A DNA stretch of 64,000 bases, taken from Acanthornis magna (lineage: Eukaryota > Chordata > Aves > Passeriformes > Acanthizidae). The translations under genes were made by a program, and so were the position numbers. Positions 35,336 through 47,069 of the stretch are shown here, piece by piece; positions within the stretch are counted from its first letter, which is position 1; each line of letters opens with the position of its first letter. The notes beneath the pieces are model-generated. The model worked only from the letters and a program-made list of their open reading frames with translations, searched no databases and was not told where the DNA came from. The stretch is taken from the NCBI GenBank assembly GCA_036785705.1, contig JAWUZG010000051.1, positions 13,668,501 through 13,732,500 of the forward strand, read 5' to 3'.

Positions 35336-37000
35336 CTTGCCTTCCCACACTTTAAAATTCACAAGTGCTGGAAGCCTGTGGAGCAAGATGGGTCTTAGCA
35401 GGATAGAAGGAGACACCTGCATTGCTGGTGATGGAAGGAGGAGAGACAGCAGGGTTCAACAGAACAATCCATCTTAGTTCAGGCCTGTGCAGGATCCTTG
35501 CCTCTTCAATCTGCTCTTGCAGACCCCATGCCCTGCAGCAGCCTCTCTGTCACGTGTCACTGCCTCTGTTGTAGCTCAGGTGCTCATGCAAGTCTGGCCA
35601 TGGCTTCCCTGCCAAAGCACCGCACCCTGCTCTGTGCCACGCAGTGCTCAAAGCTTGGGGAAGACAGTGTTAGACTCATGATGACCACCCAGTGACCCAG
35701 GTCTCAGAGTTCTCTCTAACTTTTCCCTACCTGCCATTTCTGTTAGTGGTTGGGCTCCTGCAGACAGTTTCCTCTGAGTGGACATCATTGCGTCTTACAA
35801 CAGAAAAGGCAAGCAAGAATTAAAAACCACTCAAACAAATGAACAACCCATCTTCATTTTGTGTTCCTTTTGTGCTGAAAATTCATTTTATGTGAATGTA
35901 GATTTTCATGAACATTTTAAGTGACAACATAAAACATTTTGTGAAAATATAAACCAGAAATATTTTAAACAATTGAAAAAGGAACAAGGGCTTAGAGTTG
36001 ACTCTGGGAAGTGTTCTAGTGATGACTTTGTAATCTTGGCCAGAATGCCTGTTAGTTGATTTCAAAACCAGCAGAGAGGAAGAACAACCTCCAGTGGCAT
36101 GATGCTGCAACTTAAGCTCCTGCTGATAAGTGACCAGAGGCAATTACTTAGTATTTTTAGGAAAAAATGCAGAAATACAGCTAGTTCTACAATTCATTGT
36201 TAGTTCAATTCAATTTAATAACTCATTGGATGATCTTTCTTGTGCTTGGCGATTGGTGAGGTGGACCAGAGCAGAATGAGTGTAGTCAAAGCCCCTTGAA
36301 AGGCAGTGACCAAAGAGAGGATGAGCTGAGTTCTGAGGACACACACTATGGAATTCCCTGCAGAAGAGGATTATGAAATTTATGGAATGCTGTTTTCTGC
36401 AAAGCAAAGTTCCAGTAGTTGTTGAGAGCACAGTCTGGCATTTGGGAGAACCAATAATTGGATGTAGGATGTAATTTGTACCCATGTAGAGAAGAAAATA
36501 AAGGAGGAAGGGGAAATGAGGAGAAACAATATTGGTGGTCCATAGACAGAAACGGAAACAGTTGATAGAGGAAAAACATTAAAAAGAAATATTATCTGAA
36601 GCATTTACTTCAGCCTGGATTGGCAAAATGTTGAGAGTCATATTTAGCACAGTAAGATTGCTGCTTGACATGTCTGTGAAAGAAACACCATGTCTAAACA
36701 CTTTCAAGTGTTTAAATTCAAAACAGACAGAAAAAGCACCCTTTACAATATTTGGTATTTCCAGAAAAGAAATGTCTGGAAATATCTATGTTTGTTTTGC
36801 CATGCTTCTGCTTTAGAATTCTGACTTTGTATCTGGTTTTACACCATGCCAGTAGCTCTCTATTTACACTCCATTTCTGCTGGAAATGGAGTGATCTTCT
36901 GTCTGGCTTTGAGAGAAGAATATTGATGCTTGGGATTATCACCTACTACAGTACCACGTGCACCTATCACCATACAGAAAGACATATATGATTGCATGTG
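35336..37000 (-). repeat. AT-rich upstream unit of gene 4 (inverted copy)
   Basis: Mirror of 22075-23734, with very few differences. No gene was recognised. Confidence 0.7.
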
Positions 37001-37020
37001 GCACATTGGCCCCCCATTTC

Positions 37021-37085
37021 ATCAAGTCACTCACACTTCCATGGACTTTTGAATGAGAGCAATGAGATGTCTGATTATAGGAACA
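37021..37085 (+). promoter_or_regulatory. Conserved upstream promoter block, gene 4
   Basis: AAGTCACTCACACTTCCATG followed by an AT-rich part ending GATTATAGGAACAT. It is shared with genes 1, 2 and 5 at a near-constant distance from TATA. An AP-1-like core is an inference. Confidence 0.5.
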
Positions 37086-37184
37086 TCTAAATAAGGACAG
37101 GATAGTTAATGAGTCTGGATCCCTGAGCATGGTGCCACTTCCCAGTTCTGTTGACTGGGGAGTTTCACAAGACTGCTGAGCAAG

Positions 37185-37190
37185 TATAAA
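37185..37190 (+). promoter_or_regulatory. TATA box of gene 4
   Basis: TATAAA in AGTATAAATGGAGGCTGG; transcription would start near 37215. Confidence 0.75.
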
Positions 37191-37855
37191 TGGAGGCTGG
37201 TAAGATGCCCTTCACAAAGAGCAGCCCTGCACTGGAGGAATCACCCTCAGCTCTCCCCAGCCCTACAGCTGACATCAAGGTGAGAGGCACACTTTGTACA
37301 GGAGAACTGGAATGGGTGTCTTGGGCAGCTGCTGTGGAATGCAGGGGAAGGAAGGGAAGGAGGCTTTAGTGATGGGATGAGAGGTGCAGCACGGATGGGA
37401 GGCTCTGCTGTGTGCATGAGCAGAGACTGAAGCCATCTTTCAGGGGATGAGGAGATGGCTGCTGCAGGAGAAACCAACCTTGCCAAGGGAGAGGGTGGAG
37501 AGGGCCGATGACACACAGTTGTGAGGGGTGAACGTGAGAGTGTTTTACAACTTAATCTTGGGCATACCCCTAAACCAACATACATAAATCATTAGAACTG
37601 GGCAGTTGTGGGCACACATATCGTTTTACTTTTTCCCTCTAAATACAAATTACTATGTAAAGCCTTCTCTCTTTTCAAGCTGCTGTTACATTTCTTCATT
37701 GTGAAAAATGATTTACATTTTCTTTTCTTCCCCATGCTTTCCATCATTTTCTGTAAAGTCTTCTTATAGGCTTTGATTGTTTTCTGTCTTCCTTTTGTGC
37801 AGGCTGTCATCCAAGACCTGCAGCAAGAACTCGCATCTCCAGAAGTCCTACTGAG
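37191..37855 (+). other. Gene 4 leader exon, intron and 5' part of exon 2
   Basis: Exon 1 ends at 37279 (ATCAAG|GTGAGAG), the intron is 37280-37802 with a pyrimidine-rich end (CTTCCTTTTGTGCAG), and exon 2 starts at 37803. Reading through the splice, the frame of the crystallin ORF stays open back into exon 1. Confidence 0.8.
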
Positions 37856-38386
37856 ATGGGAAAAATCATCATTTATGAGCATGCCCACTTCAGGGGTGTG
37901 TCCAGGGAAATCACTTCTGACATTTCCAATCTGGGACATTTGGATTTTAATGATATTATCTCCTCAGTGAAAGTAATTGGCCAGCCTTGGGTGGCTTACG
38001 AGCACATAAACTATACAGGCAGGTTACTGGTACTTGAGGAGGGAGAACATGACTTTGTTGGGAGAAGGATGAATGACACAATCAGTTCTCTGCAGATGAT
38101 CACGGAAGATTTGCACAATCCCCAGATCACTCTCTGTGAGCATCCCAACTATCAAGGGAAGAGCAGGGTCATAAGACAAGCAACCAATCTGGCTGCAGGA
38201 TTTGACAATGACATAATGTCTTCCCACAAAGTCCAGAGAGGAGCCTGGTTGTTGTGTGAGCACAGTGATGGAAGTGGAATTCAATACATTGCACGAGAAA
38301 ATGAACACCTTCCACATTACGGAGCAATCTACCTCAATGACAGGCTTTCCTACCTGCGTCCCCTTTACCCTGGCCGTTCTTATTAG
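37856..38386 (+). CDS. Gene 4: beta/gamma-crystallin, EDSP-like protein
   Basis: An intact 176-residue partner of gene 2 in the opposite palindrome arm. Greek-key starts lie at about residues 5 ([10 protein letters not shown]), 45 ([11 protein letters not shown]), 91 ([11 protein letters not shown]) and 130 ([12 protein letters not shown]). Ca2+-site motifs are NDIISS (32-37), NDTISS (73-78) and NDIMSS (118-123); the fourth, NDRLSY, is incomplete. A Cys replaces the usual Tyr in the third motif, which alters a core aromatic position; gene 2 still has Tyr there, so the change is recent. The start is the shared MGKI Met. No signal peptide is present. It is probably the only working member of the gene 2/gene 4 pair. 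Confidence 0.9.
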   Translation: MGKIIIYEHAHFRGVSREITSDISNLGHLDFNDIISSVKVIGQPWVAYEHINYTGRLLVLEEGEHDFVGRRMNDTISSLQMITEDLHNPQITLCEHPNYQGKSRVIRQATNLAAGFDNDIMSSHKVQRGAWLLCEHSDGSGIQYIARENEHLPHYGAIYLNDRLSYLRPLYPGRSY

Positions 38387-38805
38387 AATGCAAATCCTCC
38401 AAAGCGGAGGAAAGACGCAGAGCCAGCAAGAAATCTGAGATCTAGATTTCTCCTTCCGTTTGTGAAGCTTTTTTTCCCTGGGAGCTCTCTGCTGTGCTGC
38501 ACTGCCCATCTGTCCTGCCTTGCACTCTTCTCCTGCCCCATAAAATGAAAAGGTTATCACACTTGATCATATGAAAGGGTGTCCAAGCTGAGAGGCATGC
38601 CAGGGGTGTGGAACCTATTGCACCCTCAGCTGGCATTGCAGTCCTGGGCTATGGAATGTAGAAGCATTGCATGTTGTCTCTGTTGCTAAGTGCAACAGAA
38701 AATGTGAGTACAGAACCAGCACCCCTTCCTTTGTGATTTGCTTGCCAATGCCCTTGTGGTACACTGGCCTCTGCCATTGTCTGTAATCCAGTTTGCATTG
38801 GTGCC

Positions 38806-38811
38806 AATAAA
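38806..38811 (+). terminator. Polyadenylation signal of gene 4 (AATAAA)
   Basis: GCCAATAAAGAATC, 420 bp after the stop; the transcript would end near 38830. Confidence 0.7.
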
Positions 38812-38899
38812 GAATCTTCTGCAATCAGCAGTGGGGCTTTGCTATGCCTCTTTAGAATAGATAAATATTGCTCTTTCACAATGAGATGTCTCTGTGTGT

Positions 38900-39479
38900 C
38901 CAGAGAATGGTTCATGCAGTCACTTGCAAATATTTTTCCTGAATGTCTCCTGCAGAATTTTATCTCCTTCCAGTTTCACTGGTCAGTAGCAGTGGGTGCA
39001 GGCTTGACTCAGCCAGTGTTAAAATCTTGGTGATCCTGTTGATTAATGCTGTGATCCTAGCCAAATTCTCCCATGCAGTGTTGCCAATTATCCCACATTT
39101 GATTTATCTCCTACAGTCAATCAATGTGCTGGATCTTGCTGGTGATACAGTCTTCTAACACCCTTAATCACATAATCAAACAGTAAGTTCTCACAACTTT
39201 GAATGGAATGATTGGTTGATCCCAATGGAAAAACCTGTCTTGTTTTTTAAACCTGTTGTATCTTGAGAAGGCAGGAGGAATGACAAGGTATTTCATTGAT
39301 CTCTTTTGCCATGGGCAAGTTCACCTGGAATGGCAGAGTCTCAGCCCTCCTCCACCACTGTATAATGACAGCTGCACGCCCTGAGCTGTGTATTATGACA
39401 GCTGCCACATGGCAGCTCTGCACTGCAGTGTTTATCTCCCTCTGTGCTGACCTCCTGTTTGCCACAATCTCCTGGCATT
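38900..39479 (-). repeat. 3' flank of gene 4, mirror of 19.6-20.2 kb
   Basis: Inverted copy of the gene 2 3' flank. No gene was recognised. Confidence 0.6.
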
Positions 39480-39770
39480 GGTTGCTGCCTTGGTCAGACA
39501 GGAGATGCTCTTAGCCTTTGTGACCTCATGAGTCCATATGGTGCCAGTGCTGGAGGCTGCTGAGGTCCCTCTGCATGGTCCCTTCCCTCAGTGTGTCACA
39601 CTCACTCCTCAGCTTGGTGTCACCTGCAGACTCGCTGAGGGTGCACTCGATCCCACTGCCTGCGCCACTGATGAAGACATGGAGCACTATTGGTGACAGC
39701 AGGGACCCTTTAGGGTCACCATTTGTTACTGGTTCCCAGTGATCCTGACAAGGCCATTCTTGTGTGCGTG
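39480..39770 (-). mobile_element. CR1 ORF2 fragment (inside right arm)
   Basis: Mirror of 19300-19590. Confidence 0.7.
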
Positions 39771-40099
39771 GCAGCACAGACATGAATGTGTCAGCAGCAG
39801 AGCAGTAGTGCTCCAAAAGAAGGCATTTCCTCCAGAGAGAAGAGCTCTATAAAGATTTCTGATGTTTTACAGGTGAACTCACTTAGCCAGCGACTTGCTC
39901 AGTTAGGGTGATTCAGCAAGGAGGTGTGCTCACAATTAAATATCTCAAGCTACTTCCTGCATTTTCCATTTCTCTATTTGTACTTGTAGGCACACGGAGG
40001 ACAGGGGGATGATTTGAGACAGCCAGAACAGCTTCAGCACAGCTTCAGCACAGCCTTCACCTACTCATTTGCAGATCAGAACAGTTGGAGATGAGTGGA

Positions 40100-40560
40100 C
40101 TGAGGGCAGCCCTGCTGAGTAGGAACTGGGGATACTGCTGGATGAAAAAGCAAACGTGGCCCAGCAATGTGAGCTCGCAGCCTGGAAAGCCAAAGGTATC
40201 ATGGGCTGCATGAAGTGTAGCCAGCAGGTCAGGGGAGGGGATTCTCCCCCTCTAATTCACTATGGTGAGATCCCACCTGGAGCACTGCATGCACCTCTGC
40301 AGACTTTTTACTGGGGCCTTTGAAACCTAGAGAGGGGAAATTTCAGTCATGCGTTTGACAGCATATTTATATGATGAGGGTGGTGAGGCACTGGCAGAGA
40401 TTGCCCAGAGAAGCTGTGGATGCCCCATCCCTCAAAGTGTTCAAGGCCAGGCTGGACAGGGCTTTGAGCAACCTGGTCTAGTGGAAGGCATCCCTGCCCA
40501 GATCTCTCCCAGCTCAAATCATTCTGTGATTTTGTGATTCTAGGATGTGCAAATTCAGCA
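40100..40560 (+). mobile_element. CR1 fragment (inside right arm)
   Basis: Mirror of 18515-18960. It ends at the CR1 3' tail (TTGTGATTCTAGGATG). Confidence 0.8.
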
Positions 40561-41264
40561 ATACAGTGAACCTTGCCATGGTTTCAGGTCCCTGTCTCTT
40601 AGTTTCATATTCCTCTTTTCACATCTACAGTACCTCCTTTTCAACACTCTGAAATTTTGTATAGCAGAGTCTATATAGCTCCAAGTATCAGCAAAATCTT
40701 GTGTTTTCCAAGGCTGACTGAGGAGGACATTTACCATATTCTACTGTGTAGGGCTGTGTAGACCAAAGTCTCTGCTAAAGTTTCTGCATGCTAAGGCTGA
40801 ATGGTTTACAGCTGTGGCATGAAAGGGTAGAAGAATAGTGCCTTTCACGCTGCTTTTCAGGCATGTAGTGGATAACACCTGAATGTTGTGAAGCAGGGTG
40901 GAAAAACACCACGTATATGGAAAGAATTCAAGATTATGGGGTGGTCTCATACAATGGGGGGAAAAAAATGAAGATGCAAGAACATCCTTGTTGATGACAT
41001 TTCCTGGATTCTGGCACTATGACCTGAAGATTCTTGCAATATCTCTTTTTAGGGTGTAACATATAGTTATTCAGTTAATCTTTTTTCTTAGTAGCAGAAA
41101 CTGCCCTGAAATTGGTGCTTTGGGCTTATTTCTCCTAAGTGGAAGATATAAAAGGCCAAAGAAGTGAGTTATGATTAACCTGGAAAAACCCAGGCAAAAT
41201 ATTTTATTTTTCTTCAGGGATATCAGAGCCTGGCTATCTTTAACTTCAGAAAGGTTTATTATAC

Positions 41265-42644
41265 TGTGGTGGTTTTTGCTTGGCCCAGATTTTGCTAGTG
41301 AGTAGGGTGGGGTACAAAGATGGCTCCTGCATGTCCTGTGTGAAGATTCTGGAATTTTTCCACCATGTCCAGCAGAGCCAATCTCTGATGGCTCTGAAGA
41401 TGATGGACATGCTGCTGGCCAAGCGTGGGCCAATTAGAGATGTCAGTTATGCCTCTGTGAAAACATATTTAAGAAGAAATCAAAGCAATGTGAGCACACA
41501 CTTCTTTTTAGCCAGAGGAGGAGAAGGAGGTAAAAATATGTGAGGGAAAACAACATGGAGGCACCAAGGTCAGTGGAGAAGGTGGGGGAGGAGGTGCTCC
41601 AGGCACCAGAGCTGAAAACCCTCTCCAGCTGTGGTGAAGACCATGGGGGAGCAGGTGGTCCCCCTGCAGCCCAGGGAGTCCAGGGGGTGCAGAGATCCAC
41701 CCACAGCCTGTGGGGAGGTGCCCACGCCAGAGGAGCAGGTGGATGGCTGGAGGAAACTGTGATCCAGTGGGAGTCCCAGAGACTGAGAGTTGCAAAGGCC
41801 TTGCAGGAGAGAGAAAGGCCTTGCTCCCGGGATGGAAACAGCCTGGCCTCAGCTTGGAAATCTGCAACCTGGACAGAAGAATCTCAGACTGTAGCAATCG
41901 GGCGGGTTTGCTGCCCGTGAGATTGGACCCACGCCAAAGAAGTTCACAGAGGACTGTCTCTCGTGGGAGGGACCCCATGGCTAAGCAGAGGACTCTTCTC
42001 CCTGACGGACTGACCCTGACCAAAGGCAAAAACTCCCATACCCTGCCCCCACCCTGGAGCTGTTGGTTAGAAGGAAGGAGGGAGGGATGAGCTGAGAAAT
42101 GGTGTCTTAATAGGGAGGGGGTGAGTAGAGAAACAGCACTTGTAGCAGAAGAATTGTGGTGAGGGACTAAGAGAAATCACATACCTTGCCCCAGCCCAGA
42201 TCTGTTGGTTGGATGGAGGGAGGGGGATAAGTAGAGAAACAGTGCCTGTAGCAGAAGAATTGTGATGAACTGACTAAGGAAAAAAGCCCCACACCCTGCC
42301 CCTGCTCCGGAGTTGTTGGTTAGTTGGAAGGAGGGAGGGGGTGAGCTGGGAAGCGGTGCCTTAAGAGGGAAGTGGGATGAGTGAAGAAACAGTGTCTTAA
42401 GAGCTTATTTTTACCTCTGATTTATCCCCCGACTCTGTTAGGTTAATAAATCACTTTTGCAACTTTAAGTTTCCTGCCTGCTTCTTGCCCTCTCCAGTGC
42501 GTACTATCAGCGATCTTATCTCAACTCATGAAGTCCAGTGTTGTGTGTTAGTTTTCCCTCTCCTCTGCATAGCTGCAGCAGGAGAGAGCATAGAGAGCAA
42601 ATGTCGTAGGTGGCTGGCATTTAGCCAGGGTCAAACCCATGACA
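41265..42644 (+). mobile_element. Solo LTR inserted in the right palindrome arm
   Basis: It starts TGTGGTGGTTTTTGC and ends GGGTCAAACCCATGACA. It has a polyadenylation signal (AATAAA near 42443) and is flanked by TATAC on the left and TATTC on the right (4 of 5 match). The left palindrome arm lacks it, so it inserted after the inverted duplication or was lost from the left arm. It contains three tandem units of about 110-145 bp (see next entry). Confidence 0.7.
42030..42400 (+). repeat. Tandem units inside the LTR
   Basis: Three diverged units begin at CATACCCTGCC (42037), CATACCTTGCC (42180) and CACACCCTGCC (42291). Each continues with a GTTGGTTxGAxGGAGGGAGG block and a GAGAAACAGTG-like block. 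Repeats like these are typical of U3 regions. Confidence 0.6.
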
Positions 42645-43315
42645 TATTCCCATAAAAAACTATAAATACTCTCGCTACAGTGTCTAAGAAAGTGTAGAAA
42701 TCATTTCTTGAAGGAGGGAGGTAGAGAGGTAGATACAGCGATTTCTGTCTCTTGCGTTTATTCTATATAATTATTCCTTGTATTTTTACTTATTGGATAA
42801 AAACAGGAGGCAATCACATTTTAAAAAAACCAAAAGACAAATAACTGTTTGATTGGCTTGTTATGCATTGTTCCAGCTGTCTCCTGTCACCTGCTTTAGT
42901 TCTTTCACATTCTGTTTCCTTCCCATTGCAGTTATAAATGTAAACTTTCTGTCAAGATGACCAAGGTTCTGGTGAAATCTTCAAGGAGTTCCTATTAGCA
43001 CCAGATTCACCTGGAAACCTGACAAAAGTCACAAAAGCATTTGGGTAGCCAGGTAGCTCATTTCCCATGCCTGGAGGCATGGAACACGTGGCTTAGGGAA
43101 CCTTATTCTTATCAAAGGATGAAAAGAGAAGTCCAGAATGGAGAATGGAAGACAAATAAAGTAACAGGCAATGTTTAATTCCCAAACACCTGTGACTGTC
43201 TTACAGTCTGTCTCCCTGGAGAAGCAGCTGCTCAGCCACCTGCTTGCCCTTCCTCTGCTGCAGTAACACCCCATCAGCTGAGGACAAGTCTCTCTGTGTG
43301 TCTGTGGCTGCCATG
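42645..43315. other. Right-arm sequence absent from the left arm
   Basis: About 670 bp between the LTR and segment S copy 3 with no counterpart near 17.8 kb. No gene was recognised. Confidence 0.5.
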
Positions 43316-44700
43316 CCCAGCTGAAGCAGTGTTACCTGTGCTGAGATTTGCTGCCTCATTCAGCTCCCCATGCCTTCCTGCAGCCTCTCTGCTCTTATTC
43401 TCACCCACTGACACAGCCGTGGCCACTGTCCCAACGCTTTCCATTCCCTCAGCCCCTTGCAGGAAATATTGCAGAGCTGCACAGTAACAAACCATCCTGT
43501 TCCACTCTGCTTTCTCTCCCCTGGCTTCATAACCAGCAAGGGACAATCTCCCCATTCTGCATCCTTCTGGGAACAGCAGCTTGAAGTAGAAACTCCTCAA
43601 GGCTCCTTTCAGACCAGATGCGTCTATGAATCCATACAATTTCCTTGGCATGTGCTAGGCACAGCTACTCATGCACCAGAGTGGAGTGCAAATCCTACAA
43701 AAGAGCAAAGGAGAGGTTCAAGGAGGACTATGGATGGGGTGCTTTCAGAAACTTTGCATTTCCTATTGCAAAGCCTTTTTTTATGTTTTTCCTTTTTTCT
43801 TTCTTCCTCCTTTTTCTTTTTTCTTTGTTTTTTCCATTTTTCTTTTCTTTTTTCTTCCATTTTCTATTTCCATTTCTTTTTCCACTTTTCCTTTTTTTCT
43901 TTTTTCCTTTTTTCTTCTTTTTTTCTTTTCTTTTTGTTTTCTACTTTTTTCTTTTTTCTTTTTTATTCTTTTCCCTACTCTTTATTTTTTCTTTTTTCTG
44001 CTTATTTCTTTTTCTTTTTTCTTTTTTCCGTTTTTCTTTCTTTTTCTCTGTTTTTTTTTCTTTTTTTCTTTTTTTTTTTTTCCTTTTTTTTTTTCCCTTT
44101 TTAAAATCAAAGACATAATGCAAACATGTGCAGAAGTGTCAGGTCCAAAAATCTAGCAAAGCATTCTTGAAAGTTTTCCAGTAATAGGAGGGTGAAGTTA
44201 AGGTGGAGAACGACTTTGGCCCTTCAATAGAGGGGATTGCATTTGACAAGAGAGCAGCTGAGGGCCTGTGGAGGAATGCGGAAGGAAGTCTGACCTTGGG
44301 GAAATGGAATTCATAAAGGTCCAACAAGTAATCCCCAAGTTGTTGTACACATGCCTTGCTGATGACACTTTTTCACTGAAACTGAACCATGGATGACATT
44401 AGGCAGAAAGTGACAAAGGCTTTTAAATTACTGACAGAAAGATTTACTCCAGAAGGGACCTCCCTAGTTCAAGGCCTCGTTCACAACAGAGCTATGTCCA
44501 ACACTCATGGCCATCTTGTAGAGATTTCTGAACAACTGCAATGGTGGGTCTCTGGCCCTTTCTGCCAGAGTTGATAACCCCTTGGGATCGTATTTTTTTC
44601 CCAGATTTTCAGTCAGAGCTTCCCTGGTTCCAGGCAAGACTCTTTCCAGATGTCATTTTGCTGTGCCCCCTCAGAGAATAATTAGTCTTGCCTTCTCCAG
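43316..44700 (-). repeat. Segment S, copy 3 (inverted, with tract expansion)
   Basis: 43316-43770 matches the reverse complement of 17340-17770, and 44105-44700 matches the reverse complement of 16800-17320. The polypyrimidine tract sits exactly between the two matches. Confidence 0.8.
43774..44102 (+). repeat. Polypyrimidine tract, about 330 bp
   Basis: Almost pure T and C on the plus strand, mainly TTTTTTC-type units with CTTCC interruptions and very few purines. Open frames here translate to Phe/Ser/Leu runs and are not genes. Confidence 0.95.
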
Positions 44701-45145
44701 GCTGAACAGAACCACGCCCCTCAGGTTCTCCTCATACACGGGATACTCCAGTGCCATCCTCTGGCCTGTGTGGAACTCGCAGCAATTTGTTCACATTTAT
44801 CTTGTCATGGGGCATCTGAAACACATGCAATAATGGAGCTGTGGCCTCAGTTCAGAGGAGATGGGAATAATCTCTTCCCCTTCTCTGCTCCCCCAGTTCT
44901 CATGCCGTGCAGTATGCAACTGCCCTTCAACTTCTCATCCAGCAACAGAATGGAGTGAGAAAGAGGCCATTCTGGCACAACCAAAAGACATTTCTCAGTG
45001 GCTGTATATACTAAAGATGGTTTTGTTTGTAAAAAGGGTAAACCCTTTCCAGAAAGAGTGACTACAACTGCTACTATTTAAAATTATTTAAGAAAAGGTG
45101 TAAGTTAGGTTGAAAAGAACCAAAACAGGAGAATCCTTTGCTCAG
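44700..45145 (+). repeat. Left arm of the second palindrome (inner part)
   Basis: Reverse complement of about 46010-46460 with few differences. With segment S on each side, the arms extend to about 43.8 and 47.4 kb. Confidence 0.8.
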
Positions 45146-46009
45146 AAGGATGATTGATGCCTCCTCAAATGTGTGGAGGGGAAAGCTGACAATCTCACAT
45201 TACAGATGTGCATGCTCCCAGCAGATCTATTTCCTAGTCTGTTGCAGAAATACCACTCTCTTCCCCTCCCACTTTCTTCAGAGCTTCTCAGGAAAAACAC
45301 ACATTCACCTCCCTCCCACAACACACATTCAGGTGCCCCTAGTGTCTTCTGGATTTCCTACTCATTTGGAGTACGAATCACATCTAGGACACTGGTGCTA
45401 TCCAAAATTTCATTCTTGGTCCGGCCCTTCTTTCAGAACTCCTGAAAAACTGTCTATCAGGTAAAGAAAACCTTTCTGCAAAAGAAAGTCTTTTGAGCAT
45501 TGTGAAAGGAAGAGAGAAAATAGTAGCTGCAGCCTCTCAACACATTTTTCTGCTTCCCCCAAAGACAAAAGTTTCTATATTTCTGTTTGCACAGAGCAGC
45601 TTTATTCCTAATTTAACTGCATGGAAAAATTAATTTTTGAAGCATTTGAGATCTAGCAGGTCTGCCTTGTTCCTTGACTTTCTTGGTCCTGTCCCATCAG
45701 TGATTGAACTTCTAAGCAAAATTTCACTGTAGGTTTGCCAGTTAGGAGAACACTTTGCTGCCAAACCAAGAAAAGCATCAGAAGATTGCAAATTGATTCT
45801 GTTAGGAGGTGAAATTGCAGGAGTGATCCAGTGTTTCAGTCATGTTATGTCATGTGCTTCTCTCACCACTGAGGATGCTGGGCCTTCCTTGGTTTCCTAA
45901 TGGTTTCAACCACTTGCCCTCACACTCACAGAGTTGACTCACTTGAGTCACACATCAAAGCTCTTTGGAGCATGCTCTGAGGAATCAGAAAAGCATCCTG
46001 GTCACCTGA
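45146..46009. other. Spacer of the second palindrome
   Basis: About 860 bp of unassigned sequence without a gene. Confidence 0.5.
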
Positions 46010-46460
46010 CTCCAACTTCCATGTAGTCTCTGAGCAAAGGATTCTCCTGTTTTGGTTCTTTTCAACCCAACTACACCTTTTCTTAAATCATTTTGAATAG
46101 TAGCAGTTGTAGTCACTCTTTCTGGAAAGGGTTTACCCTTTTTACAAGCAAAACCATCTTTAGTATATACAGCCACTGAGAAGTGTCTTTTGGTTGTGCC
46201 AGAATGGCCTCTTTCTCACTCCATTCTGTTGCTGGATGAGAAGTTGAAGGGCAGTTGCATACTGCACGGCATGAGAACTGGGGGAGCAGAGAAGGGGAAG
46301 AGATTATTCCCATCTCCTCTGAACTGCAGCCACAGCTGCATTAGTGCACCTGTTTCAGATGCCCCATGACAAGATAAATGTGAACAAAGTGCTGCGAGTT
46401 CCACACAGGCCAGAGGATGGCACTGGAGTATCCCACGTACAAGGAGACTCTTTCTTTACA
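46010..46460 (-). repeat. Right arm of the second palindrome (inner part)
   Basis: Matches 44700-45145 in reverse complement. The 46470-46630 stretch then resembles part of segment X (GGAAATACTAGGATTTGCC), so the arm is a mosaic. Confidence 0.8.
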
Positions 46461-46589
46461 GCAAGCTCCCTCAGGAGCAATATGGCTCAGGAAATACTAG
46501 GATTTGCCAGTCTTGGTCCATAAGCCATGGGCCTGAATGCTGCTGCGAGTCAGGAGGATTGTGAGCTCATAAGACAATTCAGGTTGAAA

Positions 46590-47069
46590 GTGACCTTTGG
46601 TTGCCATTGGGTCCAGTCTGCTGCTTAGTAAAGCCAGAGACCCAGGGGAATCCCCACCCCTGGAGTTGTTCAGAAATCTCTAGAAGATGGCCATGAGTAA
46701 CTGATCGTGTTTGGACATAGCTCTGTTGTGAGCGAGGCGTTGGACTAGGGAGGTCCCTTCTGGAGTAAATCTTTGTGTTGGTAATTCTAATGAAGTTTTA
46801 AAAGCCTTTGTCACTTTCTGCCTAATCTCTGCCTAATGTCATCCATGGTTCAGTTTCAGTGAAAAAGTGTCATCAGCAAGGCATGTGTACAACAACTTGG
46901 GGATTACTTGTTGGACCTTTATGAATTCCATTTCCCCAAGGTCAGATTTCTGTCCGCATTCCTCCAAAGGCTCTCAGCTGCTCTCTTGTCAAATGTAATT
47001 CTTTCTATTGAAGGGCCAAAGTCATTGTCCACCTTAACTTCATCCTCCTATTACTGAAAAACTTTCAGG
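46590..47069 (+). repeat. Segment S, copy 4 (partial)
   Basis: Matches 16800-17260 in direct orientation. It breaks off at ACTTTCAGG, directly against the polypurine tract. Confidence 0.75.

Larger units (their letters stand above)
33800..44130 (-). repeat. Right arm of the large palindrome
   Basis: Reverse complement of the left arm, carrying X copy 3, the AT-rich unit, gene 4, CR1 pieces and part of S. It is interrupted at 41265-43315 by an LTR and about 670 bp absent from the left arm. Confidence 0.85.

Noticed and set aside
43457..44156. Long ORFs in three frames
   Set aside because: They are translations of the polypyrimidine tract (Phe/Ser/Leu runs).
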